Part shown: one piece after another, positions 26,138 through 33,908 of the stretch
Layout of the letters: every line of letters starts with the position of its first letter
How positions within the stretch are numbered: position 1 is the first letter of the stretch
DNA from: Dorea_A amylophila
GTDB lineage: Bacteria > Bacillota > Clostridia > Lachnospirales > Lachnospiraceae
DNA: 64,000 bases
Assembly (NCBI RefSeq): GCF_025567265.1
Contig: NZ_JAOQJW010000015.1
Span: forward strand, 1 to 64,000
Direction of reading: 5' to 3'
Translations under genes and position numbers: made by a program
The notes under the pieces: generated by a model
Told to the model about the DNA's origin: nothing
Seen by the model: the letters and a program-made list of their open reading frames with translations, nothing else
Databases searched by the model: none

Positions 26138-27235
26138 ATGAATTTATCAGATTCAAAGAAAAAACTGGCGCTGGCCGGTGTTGTATGTGGTATTGTAGCG
26201 GCATGCCTCGCAGCACTTGGAAATCCGGCAAACATGGCATTCTGTATTGCATGCTTTATCCGCGATACGGCAGGAGCAATGGGACTGCATCAGGCGGAAG
26301 TGGTACAGTATGCAAGACCTGAGATCATCGGACTTGTACTGGGAGCATTTATCATTTCTGTGGCAACAAAAGAATATCGCTCAACGGCAGGATCATCTCC
26401 GATGATTCGTTTTGTACTTGGTGTAATCATTATGATCGGTGCACTGGTATTCCTTGGATGTCCGCTCCGTATGGTGATCCGTATGTCAGCAGGTGATCTG
26501 AATGCATGGGTTGCATTTGTTGGCTTTATTCTTGGAGTTGGAACAGGAGTGTTTGCATTAAAGAATGGTTTCAGCCTTGGAAGAGCACATATTACAAATA
26601 AGTCAAGTGGAGCAGTGCTTCCGGCGGTCGTTGTTGGAATTCTTATCCTTGCCACATGTACAACGCTTTTTAAAGCAAGCCAGGCAGGACCGGGAAGTAT
26701 GCATGCACCAATCATCGCATCTTTAGTAGGCGGACTTGTATTCGGTGCATTTGCACAGAAGTCAAGAATGTGTTTTGCGGGTAGTATTAGAGATATCATC
26801 CTGATGAAGAACTTCGATCTGATCAGCGTGATTGCAGGTTTATTTGTTGTTATGCTGGTATTCAATATTGCGACAGGACGTTTCGTGGTAGGATTCAATA
26901 CACCGGGAGTCATCGCACATTCGGAACATTTGTGGAATATCCTGGGAATGTACACTGTGGGATTTGCAGCAGTTCTTGCAGGTGGATGCCCGCTTCGTCA
27001 GCTGATCCTTGCAGGGCAGGGTTCTTCGGATTCGGCTGTAACGGTTGTCGGAATGTTTGTCGGATCTGCAATCTGCCATAATTTTGGACTTGCAGCAAGT
27101 GGAACAGCTCTGAATCCAGAGACGAAAGAAGTGGTAGCAGGTGCGGTACCGGTAAATGGGAAAGTGGCATGTATCATCTGTATTGTGATCTGCTTCATTA
27201 TAGCATTTACAAATAAGAGAGAAGAAGCAAAATAA
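26138..27235 (+). CDS. yedE: YedE-family selenium transporter
   Basis: This 365-residue membrane protein belongs to the YeeE/YedE family, with about ten helices. It has paired cysteine motifs: CFIRD near residue 35, GCPLRMVIR (about 108), KSRMCFAGSIRD (about 208) and AGGCPLRQL (about 285). These cysteines carry thiosulfate or selenium species in the family. YedE proteins cluster with yedF and selD and are thought to import a selenium compound. AGGAGG precedes the ATG. Confidence 0.9.
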   Translation: MNLSDSKKKLALAGVVCGIVAACLAALGNPANMAFCIACFIRDTAGAMGLHQAEVVQYARPEIIGLVLGAFIISVATKEYRSTAGSSPMIRFVLGVIIMIGALVFLGCPLRMVIRMSAGDLNAWVAFVGFILGVGTGVFALKNGFSLGRAHITNKSSGAVLPAVVVGILILATCTTLFKASQAGPGSMHAPIIASLVGGLVFGAFAQKSRMCFAGSIRDIILMKNFDLISVIAGLFVVMLVFNIATGRFVVGFNTPGVIAHSEHLWNILGMYTVGFAAVLAGGCPLRQLILAGQGSSDSAVTVVGMFVGSAICHNFGLAASGTALNPETKEVVAGAVPVNGKVACIICIVICFIIAFTNKREEAK

Positions 27236-27286
27236 GATTGAAATATGTGTAAATACGTAGTATTCTAGGAAAGAAGGAATTAAATT

Positions 27287-27490
27287 ATGAAAGAAGTAGA
27301 TGCAAGAGGTCTTTCTTGCCCGGAACCTTTGATGCTGACAGCAGAGGCATTAAAAGGAGCAGCAGGACCTGTGAAAATTCTTGTCACAGAGCCGCATCAG
27401 ATGATGAATGTTGAGAAATTTGCCAAAGATAAAGGTAAAAAGCCAACATCTGTGCAGAAAGACGGTTACTACGAAGTGGTGATTGAGTAA
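27287..27490 (+). CDS. TusA/SirA-like sulfur or selenium carrier
   Basis: This 67-residue protein has MKEVDARGLSCPEPLML, the TusA signature with its carrier cysteine in CPEP. It probably accepts a persulfide or perselenide from the desulfurase or from YedE and passes it on. It starts 51 bp after yedE and ends 2 bp before the next gene, so all are one operon. Confidence 0.88.
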   Translation: MKEVDARGLSCPEPLMLTAEALKGAAGPVKILVTEPHQMMNVEKFAKDKGKKPTSVQKDGYYEVVIE

Positions 27491-27492
27491 AC

Positions 27493-27729
27493 ATGAGAAA
27501 AAAAGTAATGAAACTTGTTGTAACATTCCATACAACATCGGATGCAATGGCGATGGAAAAGATATGCAAGGAAAGAAGTGTGCCGGGAAGACTGATTCCG
27601 GTTCCGAGAGCAATCTCAGCGGGCTGTGGACTTTCCTGGTGTGCAGACCTGACAGACAGGGAACAGATTCTTGATGTGATGAAAGATGTCGGAATTGAAC
27701 AGGAAGATGTTCATGAATGTCTGGTGTAG
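27493..27729 (+). CDS. DUF3343 (putative Se/S carrier-like) protein
   Basis: The 78-residue product matches the DUF3343 type, which has been named Se/S-carrier-like: KLVVTFHTTSDAMAMEKICKE, then GRLIPVPRAISAGCGLSW with a conserved cysteine, and a C-terminal CLV. It follows the TusA-like gene by 2 bp. The biochemical role is not known. An internal ATG at 27508 is possible, but neither start has a strong ribosome-binding site, as expected for a coupled gene. Confidence 0.82.
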   Translation: MRKKVMKLVVTFHTTSDAMAMEKICKERSVPGRLIPVPRAISAGCGLSWCADLTDREQILDVMKDVGIEQEDVHECLV

Positions 27730-27731
27730 TA

Positions 27732-27788
27732 AAAGGCGATGCTAATAGAGGAGAAGATACGAAATCTTCTGTTAGCATCGCCTTTTTG
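27732..27788. terminator. Strong bidirectional terminator
   Basis: AAAGGCGATGCTAA (27732-27745) pairs with TTAGCATCGCCTTT (27772-27785), with an inner AGAAGAT/ATCTTCT hairpin. It ends both the selenium operon and the convergent tetR gene. Confidence 0.9.
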
Positions 27789-27791
27789 ATA

Positions 27792-28379
27792 TTAAATTCC
27801 TTCTACAAATGTGTCCAGTACATGAGGCAATAGTTTGTCAGAACGTTCAGTCAGTGAGAATTTACCTTTAAACAATGCCCAGTCATATAAAAGAGCCCGC
27901 TCGTACATAGCATAGATATCCATGAGTTCAGCGGCGGTGCTTGTACTTTTGAATTCTCCTTTGGCAAGCCCCTCTTCCATAATTTCTGTAAGCCATTTGA
28001 AATAGATCCGTTTCTTGTCGGAAAGGGATTTCTTGTCTTTGGTGATCAATTGCGAAGAATAAAGGTATGCAAGCAAATGGATATCCACGCTGGTCTCGAT
28101 CATGTAGAATAATTCGTGATTCAAAAATAATAGTTTATCATAACTGGAAAGATTCGGATCGATCACGGCGGCAAGGTCTTCGTATTTCTGATCAAAAAGA
28201 TAGGAAAGAGAGTTTAAAAGCGCTTCTTTTCCTTTAAAATAATGGTAAAATGTGCCTTTTGATGTTTTGGCGGCATTGATAATATCTTCTACAGTGGTCT
28301 GTTCATAACCGTTTTTGTAGAAAAGATTCCAGGCTGCTTTGACAATACGGCTTTTTGTGGATCTGCGTTTACGCGGCAT
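27792..28379 (-). CDS. TetR-family transcriptional regulator
   Basis: This 195-residue protein starts MPRKRRSTKSR. It has the TetR helix-turn-helix (AAWNLFYKNGYEQTTVEDI, then AKTSKGTFYHYFKGKEALL) and a variable helical ligand domain. The ATG at 28379 has AAAGGA 9 nt upstream; a longer frame to 28508 would run through the prdF terminator and is rejected. It sits between the selenium operon and the prd genes, on the same strand as prdF. A target cannot be named. Confidence 0.87.
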   Translation of the reverse strand: MPRKRRSTKSRIVKAAWNLFYKNGYEQTTVEDIINAAKTSKGTFYHYFKGKEALLNSLSYLFDQKYEDLAAVIDPNLSSYDKLLFLNHELFYMIETSVDIHLLAYLYSSQLITKDKKSLSDKKRIYFKWLTEIMEEGLAKGEFKSTSTAAELMDIYAMYERALLYDWALFKGKFSLTERSDKLLPHVLDTFVEGI

Positions 28380-28464
28380 TCGGATCATTCCTTTCTCTTG
28401 GTATTTATATAACAGGAGAACACGCCCGGATAATAGTTCTCTGAACATGAAAACGCTGTCTAAG

Positions 28465-28501
28465 TAAAAAAATAGAAGCGGATCATATGAATCCGCTTCT
28501 A
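28465..28501 (-). terminator. Terminator of prdF
   Basis: TAGAAGCGGAT (28473-28483) and ATCCGCTTCTA (28491-28501) form an 11-bp perfect stem with a 7-nt loop. On the minus strand it is followed by seven T. Confidence 0.9.
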
Positions 28502-28545
28502 TCATCATATATGATAATGCAATCTAATTCAACCCCGAATATGCA

Positions 28546-29580
28546 TTAACCTACAAGGAAACCATATTTTAATGGATCTGTAGAGTCAATTAAGTAAGTA
28601 GCAACACCTGTAAGATATGCACTTCCTGTGATCATTGGGATTACTGCATCGTAATCACCGATCTTAGTTTCTTCTTTGATCACACCTTTGAAGCGTGTTC
28701 CCATGAAACTTTCGTAAATAAATTCTTCACCAATTCCAAGTTCGCCCCATCCGTGAAGAGTAGCAAGTTTGGCACTTGTACCTGTTCCGCAAGGTGAACG
28801 GTCAGCCTGAGCATCTCCGAATACAACAACGTTTCTCATTGTAGCCTGATCCGGATTCGGTGTTGGTCCGTAGAATTCAACCAGGTCAACTTCTGTGATG
28901 TCCAGAGTTGGATGCTGAATCTTAACTTCTGCGTTGACTTTATCACGAATCTTCATTCCGAGTTCTGTATAAGCAGGAACTGTCTTAGCGTTGATTTCGC
29001 CAATGTCAAGCTTTGTAGTATCAACCAGTGCGAAGAAACTTCCACCGAAAGAAATAGTATAAGGAATGTCTACTCCGTCGATATTAACTGTTAAGTTGTC
29101 TTTGTAAATGAATGCAGGTACGTTTGTAAGAGTTACATCTGTTACCTTTCCGTCTTTTACATGAGCTTTTGTTCTGATGATTCCTGCAGGAGCATCCAGA
29201 ACAACTTCGTTCTCTCCTTCGTGGCATTCAACAAGACCTGCTTCAAGGGCTACTGTAACAGCTCCGATCGTACAGTGTCCGCACATGTTCAGGTATCCGC
29301 CTGTATCCATGAAGATTACCCCAAGATCTGCTTCTTCGTGGATCGGCTCACAAAGGAAAGCACCGAACATATCGTGATGTCCTCTCGGCTCCAGCATTAA
29401 TGCTGTACGAACGTGGTCGTATTTTTCCTCCATCCATTTTTTCTTTTCGATCATTGTGCTGCCTTCTGGCTCAGGGAATCCTCCGATGACCATACGACAG
29501 AACTCACCGGCTGTATGAGCATCTACAACCTGAAGTGCCTCTTCAAACCGGTCGAAGTTAACTTTTGCTTCTAACTTCAT
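28546..29580 (-). CDS. prdF: Proline racemase
   Basis: Proline racemase interconverts L- and D-proline by a two-cysteine mechanism and feeds D-proline to the reductase. The 344-residue product has both catalytic cysteines: C100 in NMCGHCTIG and C264 in DRSPCGTGTSA. VDAHTAGE near the start is conserved. The start has AGGAGGTAA upstream. It is the only prd gene read leftwards here and has its own control region with a tandem repeat and a palindrome. Confidence 0.93.
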   Translation of the reverse strand: MKLEAKVNFDRFEEALQVVDAHTAGEFCRMVIGGFPEPEGSTMIEKKKWMEEKYDHVRTALMLEPRGHHDMFGAFLCEPIHEEADLGVIFMDTGGYLNMCGHCTIGAVTVALEAGLVECHEGENEVVLDAPAGIIRTKAHVKDGKVTDVTLTNVPAFIYKDNLTVNIDGVDIPYTISFGGSFFALVDTTKLDIGEINAKTVPAYTELGMKIRDKVNAEVKIQHPTLDITEVDLVEFYGPTPNPDQATMRNVVVFGDAQADRSPCGTGTSAKLATLHGWGELGIGEEFIYESFMGTRFKGVIKEETKIGDYDAVIPMITGSAYLTGVATYLIDSTDPLKYGFLVG

Positions 29581-29603
29581 AATCCTTACCTCCTTATGAT
29601 TTT

Positions 29604-29624
29604 CTTATAGAAACAATCTATAAG
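29604..29624. promoter_or_regulatory. Recurrent palindrome, copy 2 (before prdF)
   Basis: C-TTATAGA-AACAA-TCTATAA-G, a perfect palindrome with 8-bp arms. It ends 24 bp before the prdF start codon, next to the ribosome-binding site, a position more fitting for repression than activation. Confidence 0.65.
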
Positions 29625-29692
29625 TTTTTATAAAAACACATTGAAAACATCTATATTTTCGTAGTGCCTTTTTCTATGGGTAAAAAATAAAA

Positions 29693-29733
29693 ATATAAAA
29701 TTAACAAATATTACGATATAAAATTAACAAATA
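29693..29733. repeat. Tandem 18-bp direct repeat upstream of prdF
   Basis: ATATAAAATTAACAAATA occurs exactly at 29693-29710 and 29716-29733, a period of 23 bp, about two helical turns. On the minus strand each unit contains TTGTTAA, a half-site of the Rex consensus. Confidence 0.6.
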
Positions 29734-29833
29734 GACCATGTTCTAGTATCGTGTTCAATCTGTTGATTTCATTATGTACGAAATCCCTTGAAAAGTCAAT
29801 GATTTTTTGGTATTATAAAAATAAATAAAAGTG

Positions 29834-29862
29834 TTGAAAAATAAGGATAAATGTGATATGGT
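29834..29862 (+). promoter_or_regulatory. Promoter of selC
   Basis: TTGAAA (29834-29839), 17 bp, TATGGT (29857-29862). Transcription would start about 6 nt before the tRNA. Confidence 0.6.
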
Positions 29863-29874
29863 TAATAGGCACAT

Positions 29875-29972
29875 GGGGGTAGTTGGGTAACTGGTGTGCC
29901 TCCTAGTCTTCAAAACTAGTGTAGGGCGTTAAGAGCGTCCTGGGTGGGTTCGATTCCCACATGCCTCCGCCA
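29875..29972 (+). tRNA. selC: tRNA-Sec (anticodon TCA)
   Basis: The anticodon arm CTAGT-CTTCAAA-ACTAG (29903-29919) has the UCA anticodon. There is a long variable arm with AGGGCG pairing CGTCCT, a T arm GTGGG-TTCGATT-CCCAC, and an encoded G-CCA end. The 8-nt acceptor (29875-29882) pairs with 29961-29968 in seven positions, two of them G-U, and leaves a G-A mismatch at the eighth. The D arm folds as GGGTA/TGCCT. The 5' end is inferred from the spacing known for tRNA-Sec. It serves UGA decoding in selD and prdB and lies directly upstream of prdC. Confidence 0.9.
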
Positions 29973-30013
29973 AAAAAACAAGCAATTCTGTTAAAAAAAT
30001 GGCGAAGATGAAT

Positions 30014-30032
30014 TTATAGAATTTATCTATAA
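30014..30032. promoter_or_regulatory. Recurrent palindrome, copy 3 (before prdC)
   Basis: TTATAGA-ATTTA-TCTATAA. A weak -10 (TAAAAT, 30085-30090) would put its centre about 74 bp before the prdC transcript start, similar to the arrangement before the PHP gene. Confidence 0.65.
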
Positions 30033-30112
30033 TGAAAAAAATGTGAATAAGTAAACGAACTGTATAGTTTCGTTTTGACTTAGATAAAATATTAAAAAAG
30101 GAGAAGTGTGTC

Positions 30113-31528
30113 ATGGGAAATGTACAGATGTTATTACGCCAGCATGTTGGCGCTCCTTGTGCACCATGTGTAGAAGTTGGTGCTGAGGTGAAAAAAGGTA
30201 CTCTCATTGCTACACCAACAGGCCTGGGAGCTAACATTTTTTCAAGCGTGTATGGAAAAGTAACAGAGATTACAGAAGACCGCATCATCATCGAGCCGGC
30301 CGCTGAACAGCCGGATGAATTCGTTCCTGTTACCGAATCAGTAGAAGGTATCACAGATGAGTCATCAAAGCTTGATTTGGTGAAAGCAGCCGGAATCGTA
30401 GGAATGGGAGGAGCTGGATTCCCGACAGGAGTAAAACTTAATATTAATTTAGAAGAAACTCCGATGGGTGAGCTTGATCCTGAGATCAACCCAGAGCTTC
30501 CGAAAGACTTCAAACTGGATTGTGGATACATTCTTGTAAATGCAGCTGAATGCGAACCGGGACTGGAACACAACACAAGACAGATCGAAGAGCAGAGTGA
30601 TAAATTAATCCGTGGTATTAAATATAGTATGGAAATCACTCACGCAAAGAAAGCAATTATTGCTATTAAGAAGAAACATCATAAAGCAATCAAGGTATTA
30701 CAGAAAGCTCTTGAGAATGAGCCTGATATCAAGATGCACCTGATGGCTGATATCTACCCGATGGGTGAGGAACGTGCAGTAGTAAGAGAGTGTCTTGGGG
30801 TATTACTCACAACTACACAGCTTCCATCAGCAGCTAGATCTGTTGTTATCAATGTAGAAACTGTCTGTAAGATTGCTGAAGCGGTTGATGAAAAGAAACC
30901 TTGTATCAGCAAGAATATGACAGTCCGTGGTAAATTAAACGGTGGAAATGAAGCACATGTATTCTTCGATGTACCGGTAGGTGTAAGCGTTGGAGAGATG
31001 ATCGAAAAAGCCGGCGGAATCGACGGAAAATATGGCGAGATCATCATGGGTGGAGCTTTCACAGGAAAGTCTACTACATTAGATGCACCAACAACCAAGA
31101 CGACAGGAGCAATCCTTGTAACAGTCGAGTTCCCGGATCTCCACGGAGCAACAATGGGAATTCTTGTATGTGCCTGCGGCGGAAGCGAAGAGCGTATGCG
31201 TGAGATCGCTTCTAAGATGAATGCAAAAGTAGTATCTATGTGCAAATGTAAACAGGCAATTGAAAATAAACCGGGAGCACCACTGAAGTGCTTAAGACCT
31301 GGTAACTGTCCTGGACAGGTTAAGAACAATATGCAGTTCAAGAAAGACAAATGTGAATACATTCTGATCGGTAACTGCTCAGACTGTTCAAATACTGTAA
31401 TGGCGTCAGGACCGAAGATGGGACTGAAAGTATTCCATCAGACAGACCACGTTATGAGAACAGTTGGACATCCGCTGTACAGAAGCCTGAAGGTTTCAAA
31501 AGAAGTAAGTCAGGATATTGATTTTTAA
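30113..31528 (+). CDS. prdC: Proline reductase electron-transfer protein PrdC (RnfC-like)
   Basis: PrdC passes electrons to proline reductase and resembles RnfC. The 471-residue product has a lipoyl-like N-terminus (about 1-60), KAAGIVGMGGAGFPTGVK typical of the flavin/NADH fold, then LVNAAECEPGLEHN. A cysteine-rich C-terminal part follows (CACGGSEE, CKCKQ, CLRPGNCPGQ, GNCSDCSN) that could hold iron-sulfur clusters or redox pairs. PrdC of some clostridia is a selenoprotein; here no in-frame TGA occurs, so this one appears to use cysteine only. AGGAGAAG precedes the ATG. Confidence 0.92.
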   Translation: MGNVQMLLRQHVGAPCAPCVEVGAEVKKGTLIATPTGLGANIFSSVYGKVTEITEDRIIIEPAAEQPDEFVPVTESVEGITDESSKLDLVKAAGIVGMGGAGFPTGVKLNINLEETPMGELDPEINPELPKDFKLDCGYILVNAAECEPGLEHNTRQIEEQSDKLIRGIKYSMEITHAKKAIIAIKKKHHKAIKVLQKALENEPDIKMHLMADIYPMGEERAVVRECLGVLLTTTQLPSAARSVVINVETVCKIAEAVDEKKPCISKNMTVRGKLNGGNEAHVFFDVPVGVSVGEMIEKAGGIDGKYGEIIMGGAFTGKSTTLDAPTTKTTGAILVTVEFPDLHGATMGILVCACGGSEERMREIASKMNAKVVSMCKCKQAIENKPGAPLKCLRPGNCPGQVKNNMQFKKDKCEYILIGNCSDCSNTVMASGPKMGLKVFHQTDHVMRTVGHPLYRSLKVSKEVSQDIDF

Positions 31529-31568
31529 TCACTGTCCGAAATGACACAATATTATCAAAATTATATTA

Positions 31569-31584
31569 TGGTATTACTGTTGCG
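31569..31584 (+). promoter_or_regulatory. Sigma-54-like promoter of prdA
   Basis: TGGTAT-N5-TTGCG keeps the invariant GG and GC at the -24/-12 spacing (10 bp between GG and GC). In Clostridioides difficile prdA is driven by sigma-54 and the activator PrdR, which supports this reading. It lies 149 bp before the prdA ATG. Confidence 0.6.
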
Positions 31585-31732
31585 TACAATGAGGTAGAAG
31601 ACCCCCGATTCTTTTGCCCGCCAGAAGTAATTGAGAGGTTCTTCTGAATGTTGTATGTAACTGTATATATATTAAAATTACAATATCCCGTAAGGGACAA
31701 TGTACCGAAACAAAACAAGGAGGGAAAACAAT

Positions 31733-33589
31733 ATGTCAATCACAGCTGAAACAGCAAAAGCACATGCTCATGATCCTGCAGTACTGTGCTGTAGAGCAGA
31801 AGCTGGTATCACAATTGAACCGGCGAACCTCGAAGATCCAGCAATCTTTGATGATCTGGTAGATTCAGGATTATTAAACCTGGACGGATGCCTTACTATT
31901 GAAGAAGTACTGGGTGCAAAACTTACAAAAACATGTGATTCTCTTTGCCCGTTAACAAATGATGTTCTGGATGGTGTGAAAGCACCTACAACTCCAGCAG
32001 AAGAAAAGGCAGAGGAAGAAGCTCCAGCAGAGGAAGCTGCACCGGCAGCACCAGTTGCAACAGCAGCAACAGTAGCTGGAGGAACACTCAAGATCCATAT
32101 CGGAGAAGGAAAAGATATCAATCTTGAAATTCCGGTTGGAGCTCTTGGAGCAACAGGAGAAGCAGTAGCAGAAGTACCTGCAGCAGCAGTAGCAGCTACA
32201 GCAACAGCAGAAGCACCTGTTGAAGAAACAAAAGTAGTAGGAACATTAACAAGAAGACACATTAAGATCACAGAGGTTAAGAGAGGACCAGAGACAAAGA
32301 TCGAAGGAACAACTCTTTACATCCGTGAAGGAATTGAAGCAGAAGTAATTGCTGATCAGGAACTGGTTAAAGATTTCCATCTTGAAATCATCACTCCTGA
32401 CCAATACCACACATACTCAGAGACAATCATGGATGTTCAGCCAATCGCTACAAAAGAAGGCGATGCAATCCTTGGTGAAGGTGCAACAAGAGTACTTGAC
32501 GGCGTTGTTATGATGCTGACAGGAACAGATGAAGGCGGAGTTCAGATTGGTGAGTTCGGTTCTTCAGAAGGATACCTTGACGAGAACATCATGTGGGGAC
32601 GTCCTGGATGCCCGGATAAGGGAGAAATCTTTATCAAAGGTAACATCGTAGTTCAGGAAAAGACTAACATGGAACGTCGTGGACCTATGGCTGCACATAC
32701 AGCATTCGATATCATTACTCAGGAAATCCGTGAAGTAATGAAAGAATTAGATGACAGCTTCATCGTTGAAGACGAAGAACTGAAATCTATCCGTCGTCCA
32801 GGTAAGAAGAAAGTCGTAATCGTAAAAGAGATCATGGGACAGGGAGCTATGCATGATAACTTCATCCTTCCTGTAGAACCAGTTGGTATCCTTGGCGCAA
32901 GAGCTAACGTAGACTTAGGAAACGTACCTGTATGCGTATCTCCACTTGAGGTACTTGATGGATGTATCCATGCATTAACATGTATCGGACCTGCATCTAA
33001 AGAGATGTCAAGACATTACTGGAGAGAGCCACTTGTACTTGAAGCTTTACATGATGAAGAAGTTGACCTTTGCGGAGTTGTATTCGTAGGATCACCTCAG
33101 ATCAATGCTGAGAAGTACTATGTATCTCGTCGTGTAGGACATACTGTAGAAATGATGGATGTTGACGGAGCTTTCGTTACAACAGAAGGATTCGGAAATA
33201 ACCACATTGATTTCGCAAGCCACATCGAGCAGATCGGTATGAGAGGAATTCCTGTAGTAGGACTTTCATTCTGCGCTGTTCAGGGTGCACTTGTTGTTGG
33301 TAACAAGTACATGCAGTACATGGTTGACAATAACAAATCAGAGTCTGGTATCGAGAATGAGGTACTTGGATGTAATACACTTTGCCAGGAAGAGGGTATC
33401 CGTGCTCTTGCTATGCTGAAAGCAGCTATGGCTGGTGAAGAAGTAAAGGCCGCTGAGAAGAAGTGGAATCCAAACGTTAAAGCTACTAACGTTGAGCTGA
33501 TCGAAGCAGCTTGCGGTAAGAAGATTGAACTCGTAGACAATGAGCAGTCTCTGCCAATGAGCCAGAAACGTAAAGAAAAATACGACTAA
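31733..33589 (+). CDS. prdA: D-proline reductase proprotein PrdA
   Basis: PrdA is made as a proprotein that cleaves itself before a cysteine, leaving a pyruvoyl group on the C-terminal chain that binds D-proline. The 618-residue product has an Ala/Glu/Pro-rich linker (about residues 85-165). RPGKKKVVIVKEIMGQGAM lies in the larger chain. The processing site is inferred at ALT-CIGPASKE, Cys417, by alignment with PrdD/PrdE and by knowledge of the family. The ATG at 31733 follows AGGAGG; the longer frame to 31700 has no site. It works with PrdB to reduce D-proline to 5-aminovalerate. Confidence 0.95.
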   Translation: MSITAETAKAHAHDPAVLCCRAEAGITIEPANLEDPAIFDDLVDSGLLNLDGCLTIEEVLGAKLTKTCDSLCPLTNDVLDGVKAPTTPAEEKAEEEAPAEEAAPAAPVATAATVAGGTLKIHIGEGKDINLEIPVGALGATGEAVAEVPAAAVAATATAEAPVEETKVVGTLTRRHIKITEVKRGPETKIEGTTLYIREGIEAEVIADQELVKDFHLEIITPDQYHTYSETIMDVQPIATKEGDAILGEGATRVLDGVVMMLTGTDEGGVQIGEFGSSEGYLDENIMWGRPGCPDKGEIFIKGNIVVQEKTNMERRGPMAAHTAFDIITQEIREVMKELDDSFIVEDEELKSIRRPGKKKVVIVKEIMGQGAMHDNFILPVEPVGILGARANVDLGNVPVCVSPLEVLDGCIHALTCIGPASKEMSRHYWREPLVLEALHDEEVDLCGVVFVGSPQINAEKYYVSRRVGHTVEMMDVDGAFVTTEGFGNNHIDFASHIEQIGMRGIPVVGLSFCAVQGALVVGNKYMQYMVDNNKSESGIENEVLGCNTLCQEEGIRALAMLKAAMAGEEVKAAEKKWNPNVKATNVELIEAACGKKIELVDNEQSLPMSQKRKEKYD

Positions 33590-33606
33590 GATCAGGTGTT
33601 ATCATA

Positions 33607-33906
33607 ATGGATAATGAACGTTTACACTATGGCGATAAGATCATTTATATGGAAGGTGTCATCGTAGCGGTCGACGACTGTAGTATCAGCGTTGACTTAA
33701 AAGGACGTCTGGGGTTCTTTAAAGCTCCGAAGAGAATGTTCATCTGCGATACAGAACCGAAAGTAGGTCAGGAAGTTGGCTGGAACATGAGTTTCCCGGA
33801 ACAGCTCGGACCGGAAGTAAATGAGAAATACGTCAGCAATATTGAAAAAGAACGTCGCAAACAACAAGAAATGCAAGCACGTTTGGATGCTAATAAGGAG
33901 GATTAA
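33607..33906 (+). CDS. Small conserved prd-cluster protein (CBO2463/CBO2479-type)
   Basis: This 99-residue protein lies between prdA and prdB, 17 bp after prdA and 2 bp before prdB. It has an N-terminal beta-rich segment (LHYGDKIIYMEGVIVAVDDCSISVD, residues about 5-29) and a charged helical C-terminus rich in Glu, Arg and Gln. A small gene at this place is usual in prd operons of clostridia; its role is not established. Tight coupling suggests a chaperone-like or assembly function, but that is inference. Confidence 0.8.
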   Translation: MDNERLHYGDKIIYMEGVIVAVDDCSISVDLKGRLGFFKAPKRMFICDTEPKVGQEVGWNMSFPEQLGPEVNEKYVSNIEKERRKQQEMQARLDANKED

Positions 33907-33908
33907 AA

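Noticed and set aside
28380..28508. N-terminal extension of the TetR protein.
   Set aside because: It would be encoded by the prdF terminator and lacks a ribosome-binding site.
31585..31732. A small gene or riboswitch between prdC and prdA.
   Set aside because: No frame with a ribosome-binding site, and no known aptamer pattern; it is treated as a leader downstream of the sigma-54-like promoter.
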